Below, piece after piece: positions 61,150 through 64,000 of a DNA stretch of 64,000 nucleotides (position 1 is its first letter; each line of letters opens with the position of its first letter). A model generated the notes under the pieces. The model was not told where the DNA came from. It saw nothing but the letters and a program-made list of their open reading frames with translations, and searched no databases. A program made the translations under genes and the position numbers. Source of the stretch: Dermanyssus gallinae (Eukaryota > Arthropoda > Arachnida > Mesostigmata > Dermanyssidae); contig QVRM01002175.1 of the NCBI GenBank assembly GCA_003439945.1, positions 78,501 to 142,500 on the forward strand, written 5' to 3'.

Positions 61150-61713
61150 CACATTTGATCATGCCCCATAACGCTATGCTATTCCAAACAGGCCTTTAGC
61201 AGGGTGATCCCCTGGGTCCTCCACAGTTTTATTTGTGTATCAAAAAATTGGTGGATTCATTGCCGTTCTCCCTTAATCCCCGGTACCTGGCGTTCTAGGT
61301 GGACATCTTCTGACCATATGTGATGATACCCGAAAGGTCATTCACTTTGATGTGATTAGCGGCCTGGCTCTGAACCACGTCAAATGTGAAGAAAATGTCA
61401 CAACTCAAAAAGGAGCCTAACCCTCTGATTTAACGGACCTTCTTGGCCTACATGACCGAGCAGGTCATGCTTCCAGGTTAGCAGTGGCTGACAAATGCAG
61501 AAATTACTCTGGCGTTGGCTATCCGCACCAGTTTTGTCCGTTGGCGTTCGAAACAATGGGATCTCCAGGCCCCTTACACTCCAGCTGATTCAGCGCGTGG
61601 GTAGAAGCCGTAACCTTTCGACGGGAGGCTCGAGAGCATCCGAATTCTTGCGTCAGAGGCTGTCGCTTGACATTCAACGAGTAAATGCGGCATCCGTTCA
61701 GGCACAATGTTGA
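61150..61713 (+). pseudogene. LINE family A with RT motif B remnant joined to C-terminus
   Basis: At 61185-61260 the frame reads QGDPLGPPQFYLCIKKLVD, RT motif B of this family (Q-G-D-P-L-G-P). Motif C follows as RYLAF where the family has YLDDG. Then comes a C-terminal part: VISGLALNHVK, FETMGSPG, FLRQRLSLDIQRVNAASV, stop at 61713. The RT and C-terminal pieces are closer than in a full element, so an internal deletion is likely. Confidence 0.6.
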
Positions 61714-61810
61714 ACTTAGCTAGTCCGGGGTTATAGAACCCGTAAATACACAATTGTTCAAAGTTTTAACATAAAATAGTGTAATAAATATATTAAAAGG
61801 AAAAAAAAAT

Positions 61811-62000
<190 letters not shown>

Positions 62001-62140
62001 TATTTTATATAAAACATTTGAGTACTTAAAAATCCTAAATATAGAGCGAAACATTACACTGACTATTAATATAAAGCAGTGTTGGACTAATGCACTAAAA
62101 TCGTTGTGTTAGTCATTATTAAGCGTAGCGAAAACTACAG

Positions 62141-62142
<2 letters not shown>

Positions 62143-62220
<78 letters not shown>
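62143..62220. repeat. (TA)n bordered by inverted AGCTATA
   Basis: TA run with CAGCTATATA at the left and TATATAGCTTTA at the right, so the whole tract is one hairpin-capable palindrome. Confidence 0.9.
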
Positions 62221-62222
<2 letters not shown>

Positions 62223-62360
62223 CTTTAAATAAAATGCTATTGTATATGCACATGCCAATGTGGCGATTTACAGTGCTGCTATACAATGACTAAAATTACA
62301 AAACAATATATAGATGAAAAAAAAAAGAAAAATAATTTAAAAAAATATATATATATATAC

Positions 62361-62438
62361 CATACAACAATCACAGAGGTAGAATAATTATATATATATC
62401 ATACAACAATCACAGAAGTAGAATAATTATATATATAT
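62361..62438 (+). repeat. Two-copy 39-base tandem repeat ending in (TA)n
   Basis: CATACAACAATCACAGA(G/A)GT plus AGAATAATTATATATATAT occurs twice, exactly 39 bases apart, with one difference. It is embedded between TA runs, so it probably grew by slippage. Confidence 0.85.
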
Positions 62439-62444
62439 GTATAT

Positions 62445-64000
62445 ATATATTTTTTTTTACATACACAGCTATCGAAGAATAGTTTTTAGGTTGCACAATC
62501 ACCAAGGCTTGGCCATACACCCAATACGCATTGTGCCAAGTCGAATCCATCAATAGCAACCGACGAATGATTTCAAATTAGTAACTTCAAAGTAACGTTA
62601 AAGGTTTAGGCTTGAAAATTATTTTCATACTAGACCACATGCTACAACATTGCTAATACAATAGTAAAAGTACACAATATGAAAAAAAAAAAAGATTTAT
62701 ATTGTATCCATAAACATACTATGTATGAAAATATGTAGTAATATTATAATATTATTATCAGTATGATTTGTATAGTATATATCTGCTATCCAATATGTAA
62801 TTTAAATCGTATCCGTGCCTAATGATTCGGTGAACTGCGGCCGTGTCAATTTCATGTGATTCATTAATTCGTAGAAGTTCTACATTGTTGCAGCCAGAAC
62901 TGATTGGCTTATTACTATTAACAGCACAACTATTACGATAATATTTACGTTATTGACAACAACAGTAACAGCAATAACAACAACCACAACAACAAGAGCG
63001 ACAACAGCACATTAACAACAATGACAATAGCAACTAAAAAAGCAGAGTTGGTTAACGTAACTTACCAAACAAACTTTCGACTTATACTTGCGATCTGCGC
63101 TGTGCCTTACCCATTTAATGGTCAGCTAGAGAATACGTGTGAATTTGCCATCCCTCTGCTAGGCTGATCGGGACTAGTAATGTAGCATCTTCATTAATAT
63201 TAAGACATATGCGTTTTGCACACTTTTTTCTCTGATCATGGCCGATTGTAGTTCAGTCACCTTGTCTAAATTGGCAACCATGATAATCAACTCACAATTA
63301 GCCGGTCCAAGTCGTCAACTCATGGCAGCTAGGGGGGAACAGTTTGTTGACTAAATTATTACGATTATTGAATAATCCTCTAATTTATTAAATTTATGCA
63401 TTAGCAACAGGGCTCGTTGTCAATGACTACAGCAACGCGCTGCACAATAGCCGCGCAGTACAATACGCACCAGCGTTTGGATTTTTTTAAAAATAAATTT
63501 CAATCCTAATGCTAACAGTTAGTAGAAAACAGATACACCCCCCAAGCCTGGAATAATTCGACTAAGTAGTGCAATTGTCAAGCTGCAAATTTAGGTAGAT
63601 TCTTAGGCAATTCTTGAGCCAAACGTTGTGCTCAGTCCTTGCACACTGCTGAACAGCTGTGTTAGTTGCTTAATAACTAACGATTGTTAACGTGCATGTT
63701 ACAAATTTACCAGGCGTTTTCGTGGTGATGATTATCTGCGCTTCCGTCGTCGTCCGTGGCCGATCGTATCTGATCCCATCTTATTCGAGGAAACGTGTCA
63801 GATAGGCGAGATGCCTGTTTAATGTTTTTCTATAAATCGATCTATCTATCTATTTTTCTGGCTGCTGACAGACTGACTCTCTGACTGTCCAACCGCCCGT
63901 CTATGGATGACTCATAGATTCCGGCAGTTGACCATTCGTCGATACACCCACTGCGGTGGCCTGACCTGATCTTGTCTGGTCCTTCACTCATTAGAGCGAG
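62445..64000. other. No gene seen
   Basis: AT-rich, with CAA-type repeats at 62958-63030, a SINE relic at 63235-63330 and TCTA repeats at 63837-63855. Confidence 0.5.
63235..63330 (-). mobile_element. Diverged SINE family 1 fragment
   Basis: The stretch CACCTTGTCTAAATTGG-AACCATG-ATCAACTCA, followed by TTAGCCGGTCCAAGTCGTC, lines up with the middle of the family 1 copy at 40350-40405. The A box part is lost and the B box is eroded. Confidence 0.4.

Overview
This window is eukaryotic nuclear DNA, most likely from an arthropod. The evidence is one intron-containing gene for a secreted protein with a chitin-binding (peritrophin-A-like) cysteine array, GT-AG splicing with a TATA-type promoter, several Tc1/mariner transposons, tRNA-derived SINEs, 5'-truncated LINEs, and very many (TA)n and (CAA/TTG)n microsatellites. 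A mite or tick is my guess from this mixture, but the sequence does not prove it. There are no operons, rRNA genes, CRISPR arrays or prokaryotic genes.

Layout. 1-13 kb: unique sequence with transposon debris. A minus-strand LINE (endonuclease piece 7.0-7.6 kb, reverse-transcriptase piece 4.9-6.0 kb) is split by the 3' part of a second LINE in opposite orientation (6.0-6.8 kb). A foldback element with mariner-like ends lies at 10.5-12.2 kb, with another LINE inserted in its right arm; a partial copy lies at 1.9-2.5 kb. 13-24 kb: a complete but dead Tc1-like element with double (IR/DR) repeats at 16.4-18.0 kb, a dead mariner at 21.5-22.8 kb, and next to it the 3' end of a LINE with a zinc-knuckle-like tail. 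18-20.5, 27-29.6, 32-36.4, 41-44 and 47-57.5 kb: belts of trinucleotide repeats (mostly CAA/CAG on one strand or TTG/CTG on the other), homopolymers and GA tracts. These are GC-richer and look like non-coding upstream or intronic sequence rather than exons. 45.76-47.14 kb (minus): the only host gene I can support well. 55.2-55.6 and 33.5-33.7 kb: a tRNA-derived SINE family, two copies with clear target-site duplications. 26.3, 40.3 and 63.2 kb: a second tRNA-derived SINE family. 58.8-60.1 kb: a second full-length mariner of the same family as that at 21.5 kb. 61.1-61.7 kb: a further LINE fragment.

How the parts relate. The two mariner copies share two premature stops, so the family was probably copied by a transposase made elsewhere. 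Mariner, Tc1 and the foldback element all have TA at their ends and often sit inside or beside (TA)n tracts, linking the microsatellites to the mobile elements. The chitin-binding gene has a two-exon structure: a signal peptide exon, then an exon carrying a seven-fold Asn-Gln repeat and a C-terminal six-cysteine domain. I saw no intact autonomous element and no clear novel multi-gene system. The most unusual items are the palindromic mariner-like foldback element, the shared-stop mariner pair, and the Asn-Gln repeat chitin-binding protein.
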